Positions 1 to 11,732 of a stretch of DNA of 64,000 bases are shown one piece after another; within the stretch, counting starts at the first letter, position 1, and every line of letters starts with the position of its first letter. The DNA lies in contig NC_045151.1 in the NCBI RefSeq assembly GCF_008831285.2, forward strand, positions 303,544 to 367,543, read 5' to 3'. The notes under the pieces were generated by a model. It was not told where the DNA came from. It searched no databases and saw nothing but the letters and a program-made list of their open reading frames with translations. Made by a program: the position numbers and the translations under genes. The stretch comes from Nymphaea colorata. Taxonomy: Eukaryota; Streptophyta; Magnoliopsida; Nymphaeales; Nymphaeaceae.

Positions 1-420
1 TCGTACAATGAAAGATTATCTCATCTTCTCATGCTCGCGGTGCTCTCGAGTATAGTCTCTTGACTTTAAAATAGAGAGTGAGAGCTATCTCATATGGCCA
101 TGGGGAGATGAAGAAGAAAGGAAAGAAAATAAACAATGTAGTGAGGTTTGGATTACATACCTTTAAATGAGAAAGGCTTAGAGAAAATGAACACCTTAGC
201 TTAAAGATCCCCTTGAGTGAAGCTCCAAGATGATGCCTCCAAGAGGGTTATGGCTTGTTCCAAGTTGGAGAGAAATGAAAAGAGGAAGAGGGTGAGAGAG
301 AGAGAGAAAGAGAGAAACTTTAAGTCTTCAAGTAAGAATACACTAAAGTTTCTTCAAGGACCAACCTTACCCAAAAGGGGGGAAGTGGGAGGTATTTATA
401 AAGGATTTTGGATCTAAAAT
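1..420. other. AT-rich intergenic DNA
   Basis: No gene is recognisable here. The stretch contains a purine-rich GA tract around 285-315 and nothing resembling an exon with splice sites or a family motif. An open frame at 217-417 is rich in Lys, Glu and Arg only because of the GA tract, so I do not call it coding. Confidence 0.5.
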
Positions 421-439
421 CTAAAATTAAAATTTTTTT

Positions 440-775
440 TGTAAAAGACCAAAATCACCCTCTAAAAGGTAGTTCTTTGTCAAAAAGGAGGGGCAAATTG
501 GGTCTTGTTTAAAAAAAACCAAAATTATCCTCTAAAAAGAGGAGCAAATGGGTCTTGTTTACCAAAAAGACCAAAATTACTCTCTAAAAGGGGGTTCTTT
601 GTCAAAAAAATGGGCAAAAAAGTCTTGTTTACCAAAAAGACCAAAATTACCCTCTAAAAGGAGGTTCTTTATCAAAAAAAAAGGGCAAGTGGGTCTTGTT
701 TACCAAAAAAACCAAAATTGCCCTCTAAAAGAAGTTCTTTTTGTTAAAAGGAAGGACAAATGGGTCTTAAATGCT
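440..775. repeat. Minisatellite, ~70-bp unit, about five copies
   Basis: A unit containing the core ACCAAAATTACCCTCTAAAA, a GTTCTTTGTCAAAAA box and GGGTCTTGTTTACC recurs with starts of the core near 448, 518, 570, 640 and 711. Spacing is about 70 bp except for one shortened unit of 52 bp. Copies differ by scattered substitutions and small indels. The open frame across it (548-778) merely translates the repeat. Not linked to a known element. Confidence 0.8.
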
Positions 776-1414
776 TGATTTGGATTTGAACCTGGGTTTT
801 TGGACCTAATTTGGATTTGGATTGTGGCTTTGGACCAATTTAGATCCAAAAATTGGGTTTTGTATTTTTAATAAAAGAAGACATTCTTTTTGAAAAAATT
901 TGGGGTGATTACACCTTGTTTTACATAAATGATGTCATGCCTAAAACATACGCCTCAGGCTCAAAGGATGTTTGAGGACAAATTATGCGCTTCGCACCCG
1001 TGAGGCGCATGCTTGTGGGAAAGTTTGCCTCACCTATATGCCTCAAGGCGTTTTAATGAAAAGACGGCCCAAGGCATAAGACTGGAAGCATGAAGCGCAC
1101 TTGTTACTGTAAGGAATGTTTGCTCACACAATTTCCAAGAGTCACATTTCACGTGCAACCTTTTTGTTCCCGAGCGTCTTCACCATTCTCAGAGATGTTC
1201 ACAGGCGGTGTTAAACCTATTAATGCGAACATTTCCATTGTATGCTTTTTTGATATTGCCTGTTTTGTATTGTTTCTTAGATATTATTTGCTCCACCTTT
1301 TCTTTGGTTTGGATTTCTTAAGGATTAGTGTTTTAGTTTCTTTCTTATGCATCAAATGGATTAGTATATGCATTGTCTTATGGTGGAAGAAGAACTTGTG
1401 TTGTACTTTTTTTT

Positions 1415-1556
1415 GCTTGGCTCGGGTGATCTCAAGGGTGGAGTCAAAAGTTTTTCATGAGGTGGGCCAAATTAAAGTTTCTAAATTTTTGACAGGAGCT
1501 AAATATCATTTCTCAAAATTTTTATATAGGACAAGTCAAATTTTCTAAAATTTACA
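1415..1556 (+). repeat. Short dispersed repeat, truncated copy
   Basis: Shares the order GGGTGGAGTCAAAA, GGGCCAAATTAAAGTTTCTA, CTCAAAATTTTTATATAGGA and AAATTTTCTAAAATTTACAT with copies at 46911-47112 (opposite strand) and 54538-54738. This copy lacks the terminal GGCCCTGGCCCC/GGGGCGGAGCC part seen in the others. The repeat is non-coding; type (MITE or SINE-like) is not determined. Confidence 0.6.
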
Positions 1557-2376
1557 TGTAATGTAGGTGATATGAAGCATTAGTTGCTTTGTTGTTTTGG
1601 TGTCTTAGATACGCACTTGTTGCTTTGTAACCATTGGAAATACGACCGTAGCAAAATTTATAAGTGGTAATTTTTCTTGTGCAACAAACACAAAGTTTTT
1701 TTTCTAGAAAAAAAATTCCAAGTCATCAAACATGGCCTGGATTTGGAAAAGCAAAATTTTACCCTCCTTAGACTTTTTTTGGAATTTATTTAATGGAAAG
1801 TTTACCTCCAAAAGATATACCCTGCCATCAAACGATACCTAAAGGTTTAGGTATTGAAGGTGGTTACAGCACAGGTTGGTGAAAATTTCTTTTTGCATCA
1901 ATATGATTAATAACCAAAAAGTAATAAAAAAAATCTTTTTGTAGAGACGAAAAAATAAAAAAAAAAAAGACTGGAAACGTCATTTCTTTTTAAATAGTCT
2001 CTAAAATACCCCAACTCCTGCTCTGCTTTTGTTGGCAGATATGTCTTGCATGCACCGTAGTGCATGCAACTGACTTTCCATGTGTGCACACTATTGTATT
2101 GAGTGTCTGCACATTTATCATGCAAGCACTCAGGATCGGAAGACCAGATAGATTCATTAAACGAAAAAAGACCTGCTCATGTATTTGTGCCACTGACACT
2201 TTTTTTAAATGATCAGGCATGATCGTTCAGGCTATTGAATGATCACAGGACGTTAATGGCTTGTCACAGTTAAATAATAATTTGGTTCTTTAAGGAAATT
2301 TATTTTTGATACAAAATAATGTCGCATTTTATGTGTTACAGGCTTATCGCAAGCTTTGCTTGTTAACAGGTTTTCC

Positions 2377-2497
<121 letters not shown>

Positions 2498-3006
2498 CAT
2501 ATGCTTTCCATAGCCACTGCCCAAATCTGTAGGAAGGAGGAAGAACCAAGCTGGCTGGGAGGTTTCAATCAAGTAATGAAGAATTTAGGAAGAAATTTTA
2601 GGACGTCTGGTGACCCTACATGCATTTTTGTATAAAAGAAGGTTGCTTACATACCATGTACTCATAGTCTTTATATGCAGCTGTATTCTTTATTGAGGAT
2701 AAGAATGAAGAATATGTATTATGTTATGTTCAATCCTTTCACCACCATCTTATATGCAAAGAAATGGCTACGGTAGTTCCTTTCAAGGTGGGCACTAGCC
2801 AGGTGCTAGAAGAAAAACAGGTCTGCAGTTGGTTGGAAATTAAATTGAGGTGCCAATTTTCATGGAGAAGCTCGCCCATCTAATGAACAAACAAGATGGG
2901 CATGAGCCTCTCAAGGTTTTAAAAAATAAAATTTTAAATATTGTTTTTGTTTAGAAATTTTAATTTGGCTCCCAAAGCAATTTTGGAAAATACAATTGGC
3001 TCCCAC

Positions 3007-3124
3007 AAAATAGGTTGAAACTGGTTATGTGCACACTGTTGCTGCATGGGGGTTCAAAGGAGTTCAAGCAGTGCCAACAAAATAGGTTTAAACTGGTTAT
3101 GTGCACACTGTTGCTGCATGGGGG
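3007..3124. repeat. Two-copy tandem duplication, 72-bp period
   Basis: The block AAAATAGGTT..AACTGGTTATGTGCACACTGTTGCTGCATGGGGG (positions 3007-3053) is repeated from 3079, offset 72 bases. It lies in the part of the left arm that has no counterpart in the right arm. Confidence 0.85.
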
Positions 3125-3555
3125 TGTATAATGACCAAAATACCGTTAAATGTTAAATAAAGTGAAAAGAGAACTTTTACTGAAAGGTCCATTTTTTATA
3201 AAAAAAAAATTCTAAAAATCCCAAACCTCCATCCTTTTTCCTCTGGAATATCTCTATCTCTAAGGGTGGTGCCCTTTTTAAAATAAGTCTGCCATCACCC
3301 ATTGATTTGTCCCTTGTACATTGTACTTGCCCATATGGCTTTGGCATTTCTGGCAACTCAATTTCTCTGATGGTGAAAATGAGCATGGAAGGATCGGTTT
3401 TCGTAATTTGAGTTAAATGGTTTATCAATGCGGTAACAAGGAAGTTGATCAGCCATTCAAGACCAGTCCTTGGACTTCCACTGTTTATGTTTTTTGTAAT
3501 TTTTTTTTGTCACTAAAAATTAATTTTTGTGAATTTGCTTGTTTCTCTCTCTTAA

Positions 3556-3628
<73 letters not shown>
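3556..3628. repeat. (CT)n(TA)n compound microsatellite
   Basis: A CT run passes directly into a TA run. The same compound repeat occurs in inverted orientation at 44999-45089, as expected from the inverted duplication. Confidence 0.97.
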
Positions 3629-3631
<3 letters not shown>

Positions 3632-5245
3632 TGAAACTGTTGCTAAAACTTCAAAACTGTGCCTAAAAGTTTTCTAAGTGCGGAGATATTAGCAACCAAA
3701 ACAATTGCTGAATGTAAGCACTCTTAGCAATTATTTTGGTTGCTACAGCTTTTGAGATTTAGTGATGGTATTAAGCCAATGCTCAATTAAAAGGCATTTT
3801 CTCGTTGTAAAGTTGTGATTCAAATAAATTGGAGTTTCTTTTTCTTCAAGTATCATTATGAGGCCACTTGAATTTGTTTACGTTAACATAAAGTCCAAAT
3901 TCTCAAAGATCTTTAACTAGCGTACATTATTCTTTGACCTTTTGTATTGAATAATTCATAGTCAAGAAGAAAATAGATTTATTTTGTGCAAAATAAATAA
4001 GAAACGTAAGGACATCTTATTTTTTTCAGTTTAATAAATGCACGTATGACATGAAAAACACAAGTTAAAGCTCTTAGAAGAAGCAGTAAGATAAATTTTT
4101 ACTTCAATTATGTAAGATGCAACACCTTTGGGCTCATCATGGTGTTGTCCATTAGTATACTTCTGATGCTATGTGCAAGCAAAATGTGCTTGTCTAGGAG
4201 ACAATTTGAGGATAGAGCATGGAAATAAGTGTTCTCTAATGCTACGCATATGAAAGGCCATAAAGTCTATAATTTAGGAAAACATGAAATTTCTACAAAG
4301 TTGAATGGTTTTTGTCAATGAAAGTGTCTTTCCATTTCATAATGGGGGAGGGTGTTGGGTTTTTCTCACGAACTCTATTCTGTCAACAGAGATAAATTAG
4401 GGAAATTTAAATACAAAGACTCGCCCTTTAGAATGTATAGTTGTTAACATTATATGTGGGCAGCATTGGATGTCAACATTTATATGAAAACTTAAAATTT
4501 CCATCTTTGTTATCAGATATATGCATCAAAAGACAGGCTTCTTTATTTATCCTGCAACTCTAAAAATTAAACCAATTGCTTCTGGCTTTAGTGCTATATC
4601 TCTCATTTTTCATCCAAGTCTTCAAACAATGGTAGATAAGGGGGTCTTTCTAGCAACTCTACTCCCCCAGATAAAACACAAGCTACAATTAGGAAAACTT
4701 TAATTCATACATTGAGACTGGAATACACAACCGTTGGTGCCAATTTAAAAGGCATTGAATGCCAATATTAAAAATGAAACCTAAAATTTCCATGTTTGTT
4801 ATGGACGGCATCAAGACACACTTTTTTTACTTATGTAACTTCCAAATTTGAATTATTACTATATCTCCAATTTTATGCCTAGGACATCCAAGTTTTCAAA
4901 CAATAGTGCATACATGGGGTCTTTCCACCTATTATATCCTCTCAAATAAAGCACGAACTTAAGTTTGGAAAACTTAGATATTTGTATCCGATTGGAACCT
5001 ACATCTGGTAGAGCTAAATGTTAGGTTGGCATCCAATGTCAACAATAATATTAAAAGCTACAATTGCCATCCAAGTTATTGATACATCGAGAAATGAGCT
5101 CTTTTACTTATGTGTCCAGTGTTGCCCAAAATGTTGTTTTCTGGTGTTATTCATGTACACACATAGTTTTTCTTTAAATTTGTTTGTTGAAGGACAGATC
5201 CCTGTGTCCTAAAATATGTTTTTCACTTGTTTTCCTAAAGATTTA

Positions 5246-5649
5246 TCTGTATATTGCCTTTTTCTTGATATGTGACTTTTATTGTGATTTTATTTGTATA
5301 CTCTCTTGTATAATTGGGCTATTTGAAATGAGAATTTTTGAAACAGGGGTTGTAGCTTCCAAGGTGACATCTTTTTCAAGATTTTACTTCAATCCAAAAC
5401 ATCGAATTCTTGAAGTTTAGACATAAGGAAGAGGATCCACTTGCTTTTCAAACACTACTTCTTTATTTTTAAAAAAAAAATCTCATAGACATAACTATTT
5501 TCCTTTGACACTTCTGACCCCCATGTAACTATGTCGCTTTACTCTTGCCATCTTTTGGAAAGTATAAGCCCTTAGCGTTGTTGGCTCCAAAATTCCCTTT
5601 TTTTGTCATAAACCAGAAATAGCTTTTCTGTATTTCAAAAAGGGTGCCT
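5246..5649. other. Intergenic DNA between inverted arm and satellite
   Basis: No gene seen. It contains (5520-5547) a 28-base sequence beginning CCCATGTAACTATGTCGC that recurs exactly at 6681-6708, immediately outside the palindrome. Confidence 0.6.
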
Positions 5650-5885
5650 CACAAGTTTATTGATGGGTTGATTCATATTGCAATGACACTCAACAACATC
5701 ACCATCACATCTCCATGACTAAAATCCTCTCCACCGTCCACTCCTTTGCCCGCACAATGTCGTCTTTCATTTCATTGCCACCGAAGATGATAGCGAGAAT
5801 GACGAACCTTGTTGCACACATTTTCCCATCGAGGCAATGTAGCTCGGCCTTCTCGCTACAATCATAGGTGACGATGAATGGAGGC

Positions 5886-6601
5886 AATGTAGCTCGGCCT
5901 TCCAATTTTCTCTAAACATCTTATCTATATATATATAGTGCCCTTCAAACACTACTATCACAGAGATTAAAATTTAGAATATACAGGTAAAGTTGTATCG
6001 AATTCACTTGGCAATTCAAAGCCACTGAATATGGATCCAAATTTTACGGGTCCAATCTGGAGAGACCATTATCGCTCTGTCCGAACCGTTCATTAGCTCA
6101 ATCCACAGAGAAGCCTTGCTGGACCAGGAAGGCCACCTCAACTCCTCAGCTTAAAAACCAGAGCGGCCCCTCTCCATTTCTTCTGGTCATCGTTCTTCTT
6201 CTTCCTTTCAACGCCATTGTTCTATGGCAACTATCTCTCTCCCCTCCCCCGTTCCTCCGTCTGCTCCTTGGCCAAGGAGCAGACGGAGGAACGGGGGAGG
6301 GGAGAGAGATAGTTGCCATAGAACAATGGCGTTGAAAGGAAGAAGAAGAACGATGACCAGAAGAAATGGAGAGGGGCCGCTCTGGTTTTTAAGCTGAGGA
6401 GTTGAGGTGGCCTTCCTGGTCCAGCAAGGCTTCTCTGTGGATTGAGCTAATGAACGGTTCAGACAGAGCGATAATGGTCTCTCCATATTGGACCCGTAAA
6501 ATCTGGATACATATTCATGGCTTTGAATTGCCAAGTGAATTCGATACAACTTTACCTGTATATTTAAAATTTTAACCTCTATGATAGTAGTGTTTGAAGG
6601 A

Positions 6602-6644
<43 letters not shown>

Positions 6645-6678
6645 ATGTTTAGAGAAAATTGGAAGGCCGAGCTACATT
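5886..6678. repeat. Near-perfect palindrome, arms ~390-410 bp, no spacer
   Basis: The axis lies between 6271 and 6272 (CTCCTTGG then CCAAGGAG). Reading outward, the first 189 bases on each side are identical. Differences (single substitutions, one small indel, and a longer TA run on the right at 6603-6642) occur only farther out. Outermost matching sequence is AATGTAGCTCGGCC on the left and its complement on the right. It is embedded in the first satellite unit. An open frame across it (6208-6549, minus) simply reads through both arms and is not called as a gene. A transcript across it would fold into a long hairpin. Confidence 0.92.
6603..6642. repeat. (TA)n tract in right palindrome arm
   Basis: Expanded TA run; the corresponding position in the left arm (5925-5939) has only a short TA run. 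Confidence 0.95.
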
Positions 6679-9600
6679 TTCCCATGTAACTATGTCGCTT
6701 TACTCTTGACATCAAAATGACACTCAATGATATCACCATTACTATTCCATGGTCCATAACAGCAATCCCTTGCTCGGACAATGTCATCTTCCATTTTATT
6801 GTCATTGATGCTGATAGCGAGAAGCACGAACTTTGTCACACAACTATCTCCAAGTTTCCCCACCTATGTGGCTGGGATCGGTCTTCTCACTATAGTCATT
6901 GGTGGCAATGAAATGGAAGATGATGTTCTCCGGGCAAGGGAGTGCTCTCAAAAATATCTATGATGATGGGTTGATTCACATTGCAATGACACTCAACAAC
7001 ATCACCATCGCAGATCCGTGATTGAGATCCTCTCCATCGTCCACTCCTTTGCCCCCACAACGTCGTCTTCCATTTCATTGCCCCCAAAGATGAAAGCGAG
7101 AATAACGAACTTTGTTGCACACATTTTCCCACATAGGCAATGTTGCTCGGCCTTCTCGCTATAATCATAGGTGCTGATGAAATGGAAGATGATGTTCACT
7201 GGGCAAGGGATTCCTGGCTATATCTATGATGATGGGTTGATGCACATGACATGACACTCAATGATATCACTGTTACTATTCCATGGTCGAGATCATCTCT
7301 ATTGTCAAGCACTCCCTTGCCCGGACAACATCGTCTTCCATTTTATTGTCACTGATGTTGATAGTGAGAAGAACAAACTTTGTGCACAACTATCTCCTTG
7401 TTTCCCCATCTAGGTGGTGGAGCTTGGCCTTCTCGCTATAGTCATCAGTGGCAATGAAATAGAAGATGTTTTCCGGGCAACGGTATGCTCACAAAAATAT
7501 TTATGATGATGGGTTGATTCACATTAAAATTACACCCAACAACATCATGATCGCAGCTCCATGACTAAGATCCTCTCCATCGTCCACTCCTTCGCCTGAA
7601 CAACATCGTCTTCCATTCCATTGTCACCAAAAATGATAGTGAAAATGACGAACTCTGTTGTAGACATTTTCCCACTTAGGCAATGGAGCTCGACCTTTTT
7701 GCTGTAGTCATAAGAGACGATGAAATGGAAGATGACGTTCTCTCGGTAGGGGATTCCTAGTGATATCTATGATGGTAGGTTGATGCACATCAAAATGATA
7801 CTCAATGACATCACTATTAGTATTCCATGGTCGAGAACATTTCTATTGTCAAGCAATCCCTTTCTTGGACAACATCATCTTCCATTTTATTGTTACTGAT
7901 GCAGATAGCGAGAAGCACGAACTTTGCCATCCAACTGTAGCCATGTTTCTCCACCTAGGTGGTGGATCTTGGCCTTCTCACAATAGTCATCAGTGGTAAT
8001 GAAATGGAAGATGATGTTCTCCGGGCAAGGGTGTGCTCTCAAAAATATTTATTATGATGGGTTGATTCACATTAAAATGACACTCAACAATATCACCATC
8101 GCGGCTACATGACTGAGATCCTCACCGGTGTCCACTCCTTCGCCCAAACAACATCGTCTTCCATTCGATTGTCACCGAAGATGAAAGTGAAAATGACAAA
8201 CTCTGTTGTGGACATTTTCCCACTTAGGCAATGGAGCTCGACCTTCTTGCTATAATCATAGGAGATGATGAAATGGAAGATGACGTTCTCCGGGCAGGGG
8301 ATTTCTGGTGATATCTATTATGATGGGTTGATGCACATCAAAATGACACTCAATGATATAACCATTACTATTCCATGCTCGAGAACATCTCCACTGTCAA
8401 GCAATCCCTTGCTCTGACAACATCATCTTCCATTTCATTGTCACCGATGCTAATAGCAAGAAGCATGAACTTTGCCACACAACTATCTCCATGTTTCCCC
8501 ACCTTGGTGGTGGAGCTCAGCATTCTCGCTATAGTCATCAGCGGAAATGAAATGGAAGATGATGTTCTTTGGGCAAGGGAGTGGTCGCAAAAATATTTAT
8601 GATGATGGGTTCATTCACATTAAAATGACACTCAACTACATCACCATCGCGGCACCATGACTGAGATTCTCTCCATCATCCACTCATTCGCCCGAACAAT
8701 ATCATCTTCCTTTTCATTGTCGCCGAAGATGATAGTGAGAATGATGAACTCTGTTGCACACATTTTCCCACTAAGGTGATGGAGCTCGGCCTTCTCGCTA
8801 TAATCATAGGTGACGATCAAATGGAAGACAACGCTCTCCGGGCAGGGGATTCCTGGTGATATCTATGATGATGGGTCGATGCGCATCAAAATGACACTCA
8901 ATAATATCAGCATTACTACTCCATTGTTGAGAACATCTTTATTGTCAAGCAATCCCTTGATCGGACAACGTCATATTCCATTTTATTGACACCAATGCTG
9001 ATAGTGAGAAGCATGAACTTGCCCGCACAACTATCTCCATGTTTCCCCACCTAGGTGGTGGAGCTCGGCCTTCTCGGTATAGTCATTAGTGGCAATGAAA
9101 TGGAAGATGATGTTCTCCAGGCAAGAGAGTGCTTAGAAAAATATCTATGATGATGGGTTGATTCACATTGCAATGACACTCAACAACATCACCATTGCAG
9201 ATCCATGATTTAGATCTTCTCCATTGTCCACTCCTTTGCCAAGACAACATCGCCTTCCATTTCATTGCCACCGAAGATGACAACGAGAATCACGAACTTT
9301 GTTGCACACATTTTCCCACTTAGGCAATGGAGCTCGGCCTTCTCGTTATAGTCGTAGGTGGTGACAAAATGGAAGACAACATTCTCCAGGCAGGGAATTC
9401 CTGGCGATATCTATGATGAGGGGTTGATATACATCGCAATGACACTCGATGATATCACTATTACTCTTCCATGATCGAGATCATCTCTATTGTCAAACAC
9501 TCCCTTGCCCGGACAACATCGTCTTCCATTTTATTCTCACCATTGCTGATAGCTAGAAGCATGAACTCTGCCACACAACTATCTCCATGTTTCCCCACCT

Positions 9601-9744
9601 AGGTAGTTGAGCTCGGCCTTCTCGCTATAGTCATGAGTGGCAATGAAATTGAAGATGATGTTCTCCGGGCAAGGAAGTGCTCGCAAAAATATTTATGATG
9701 ATGGGTTTATTCACGTCAAAATGACACTCAAAAATATTTATGAT

Positions 9745-10915
9745 GGTGGTGGAAGACACCTACATGATGCAACCATACGACTTTCAGGTACCTAAACAAG
9801 AAAGTCTTGTATGCAAATTGGAAAAGAGCCTGGTTGAAACATGCACCAAGGCAGTGATAATAAGTTTGATAGTTTCACGAAAAGAAATGAATTAAAGAGA
9901 TGTGATATGAATCATTGTTGTTACTTTAAGAGAGTTGATAGTTCCTATATTATTTTGCTCTTGTATGTGAATGATATGTTTGTTGCAGGTTCTAATCTAC
10001 ATGAGATCAATATGTTAAAACAACAGTTATCAAGGGAATTTGCAATGGACTTATGTGCTGCGAAACAAATTCTTGGAATAAGAATAATGAGAGACATAAA
10101 GACAAGTACTTTAAAATTATCTCAAGAAACTTATATTGAGAAAATCTTGTACATGTTCAAAATGCAAGATGAAAAAGCTGTCACCACTCCCTTGTCATGT
10201 CATTTTAAAATTTCAAAGGACTTATCACCCAAGACACAAGAACATCACGAAGCTATGTCCAAGATCCCTTATCCATCTGCAGTAGGAAGTCTGCTATGGT
10301 TTGCACTAGGCCAAACATTGCACATGCAATGGCAGCAATGAGTAGATACATGTCCAATCCGGGTGGAAAGCATATGGAAGCTGTTAAGTTGATCTTGAGA
10401 TATTTAAAGGGAACTTCAAGGCTGTCACTTTGTTTCAGAAAAAATGATTTATCTTTACAAGACATGTGGATGTAGATTTAGGAGGTGACATTGACAATAG
10501 AAGGAGTACTACTGGATATGCCTACAGTATCGGTGAAACATGTGGTAGTTGGGTATATATATTTCAGAAGATCGTTGCAGTATCTACCACTAAGTCAGAA
10601 TATGTTGCCATTACAGAAGCAAGTAAGGACATTATTTGGCTGAAAAACCCTTTAAGGAGTTGGACAGAAAAATAGGTGGAAGTGTTCTTCTCTATGATAG
10701 CCAAAGTACTATTCATTGAGCAAAAAGTCTTGTGTTCTAGGCAATGACAAAACATATACAGCTGAAGTATCACTTTATTCATGACTTGTTGGAAGGTAAT
10801 GTGTTGTCACTTGAGAAGATTTGTGGAGTAGAGAATCTAGTAGACATGTTGACAAAGTCTGTGATTGCTAAAAAATTGAGGCTATGTATGACCTCAGTTG
10901 GCCTCTAAGATTAAT
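9745..10915 (+). pseudogene. Ty1/copia reverse transcriptase-RNase H remnant
   Basis: Three successive frames together give the 3' half of a copia polyprotein. 9745-9830 carries the end of the RT fingers region (YMMQP, LVCKLEKSL). 9841-10341 carries the RT palm with LLLYVNDM, where the usual YVDD catalytic motif reads YVND, followed by QILGIRI and TPLSCHFKISKD. The frame then shifts to give HAMAAMSRYMSNPGG and LRYLKGTS. From 10466 the RNase H part reads GGDIDNRRSTTGYAY and VAVSTTKSEYVAITEASK. At least two frameshifts, one altered catalytic residue and stops show it is dead. The 5' part (gag, protease, integrase) is missing, cut off where the satellite ends. The lineage resembles Tnt1/Tork-type copia elements. 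Confidence 0.9.
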
Positions 10916-10993
10916 TGTAGAAGAGGTGCCACAGAGGCGATTTGAAGGATGAGTGCAAGGCTTGAATACTAAATCAGTCTCAAAGTGAGAGAT

Positions 10994-11257
10994 TGTTGGA
11001 GTGTGGAGCGTGATCCATACTTGATAGCCTTCCCTTTGCAGGTTTTGCCCTAATCTTATGTTTATGAGGGCACCGATTTGGCTTGTACTTTATAATTTTT
11101 CGTGATATTGAAAACTGCTCTGGGTGGCTGCCATGGATGTAGGAAAACGTTGTCTTCAAACCACTTAAAATCTTTATGTGTTCTTTCTCGCTTTCTCTTC
11201 TTTTGATTCAATTCTCTTGGTGCGGTAAGAGAGTGTGAAAGAGTCGAGTTCCTAACG
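10994..11257 (+). mobile_element. 3' LTR of the truncated copia element
   Basis: A purine-rich tract (AAAGTGAGAGAT) directly precedes TGTTGGAGTGTGGAG, the usual polypurine tract to LTR junction of copia elements, so the start at 10994 is well supported. A TATA-like stretch lies near 11090. The end is placed at CCTAACG near 11257 by comparison with typical LTR ends and is approximate, since no 5' LTR is left to compare. Confidence 0.6.
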
Positions 11258-11723
11258 TGCGATGCAAGGTAGTTCTCCATCAAGTCGATGTCTTTCAGGG
11301 TTGGGGTTTTACTTTTTTGAGATCGTGTCTACTGAAAAGAATGCTTCCTTCAATCAACCTGGACCATGTGCAATATGTAAGTCAATATTATACAAATTAT
11401 TCTCTGCTTCACAAATAAATGCGAGTAAGGAGGCTTTTAGAGATTGACATGTAGTTGGTGGGTCTGTATTGGTTAGACATAGGGACATTAGAATTTAAGG
11501 GGTAAGCACTGTTGGTCTTAAAATATTGTAACAAAAGAAATTGACTTCACTTCTTTGCATGAAGAGGATAGTCAATCTGCTTATGCAAATTCTTGGTTGC
11601 TCTTTTCTAGCCTCCTTCTTCCTTCCAGACAATATATTTCTTCTGTTGTGACTTTCAGGCAGGAAAACAAGGCACCTTCATTATTACTTGGAAGCCTAGG
11701 TTATTAATCCTCTCCTTTTATTT
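11258..11723. other. Intergenic, no gene recognised
   Basis: Open frames here (up to 61 codons) have no recognisable motif. It separates the copia 3' LTR from the target duplication of the next element. Confidence 0.4.
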
Positions 11724-11732
11724 CTTGTGAGC
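11724..11732. repeat. Target-site duplication, left copy
   Basis: CTTGTGAGC, repeated exactly at 12761-12769. Confidence 0.8.

Larger units (their letters stand above)
5650..9745. repeat. Satellite array, ~548-bp dimeric unit of two ~274-bp halves
   Basis: The marker TGATGATGGGTTGATTCACA recurs near 6961, 7504, 8052, 8600, 9148 and 9696, a period of 543-548 bp. A second half-unit, marked by GATGATGGGTTGATGCACAT, lies between them (7227 and every ~548 bp after). Each half-unit carries its own inverted repeat: GCCCGGACAACATCGTCTTC with ATTTCATTG and GATAGCGAGAAG on one side is mirrored by CTTCTCGCTATAGTCAT, GGCAATGAAATGGAAGATGA and TGTTCTCCGGGCA on the other. The array begins with a partial unit at 5650-5885, is interrupted by the palindrome, and ends at the truncated copia element. 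Short open frames in it do not persist between copies, so it is non-coding. Confidence 0.9.

Noticed and set aside
1090-1548. 152-codon frame conserved in the inverted partner (47400-47101)
   Set aside because: Conservation is explained by duplication of the repeat; hydrophobic, motif-free translation of AT-rich DNA with no family match.
6208-6549. 113-codon minus frame across the palindrome
   Set aside because: It reads both arms of the palindrome; no domain and the frame depends on the duplication.
5650-9745. Regular repeat array considered as a CRISPR-like locus or coding repeat protein
   Set aside because: Units are about 274/548 bp with no unique spacers, frames are not preserved between units, and the genome is a plant's.
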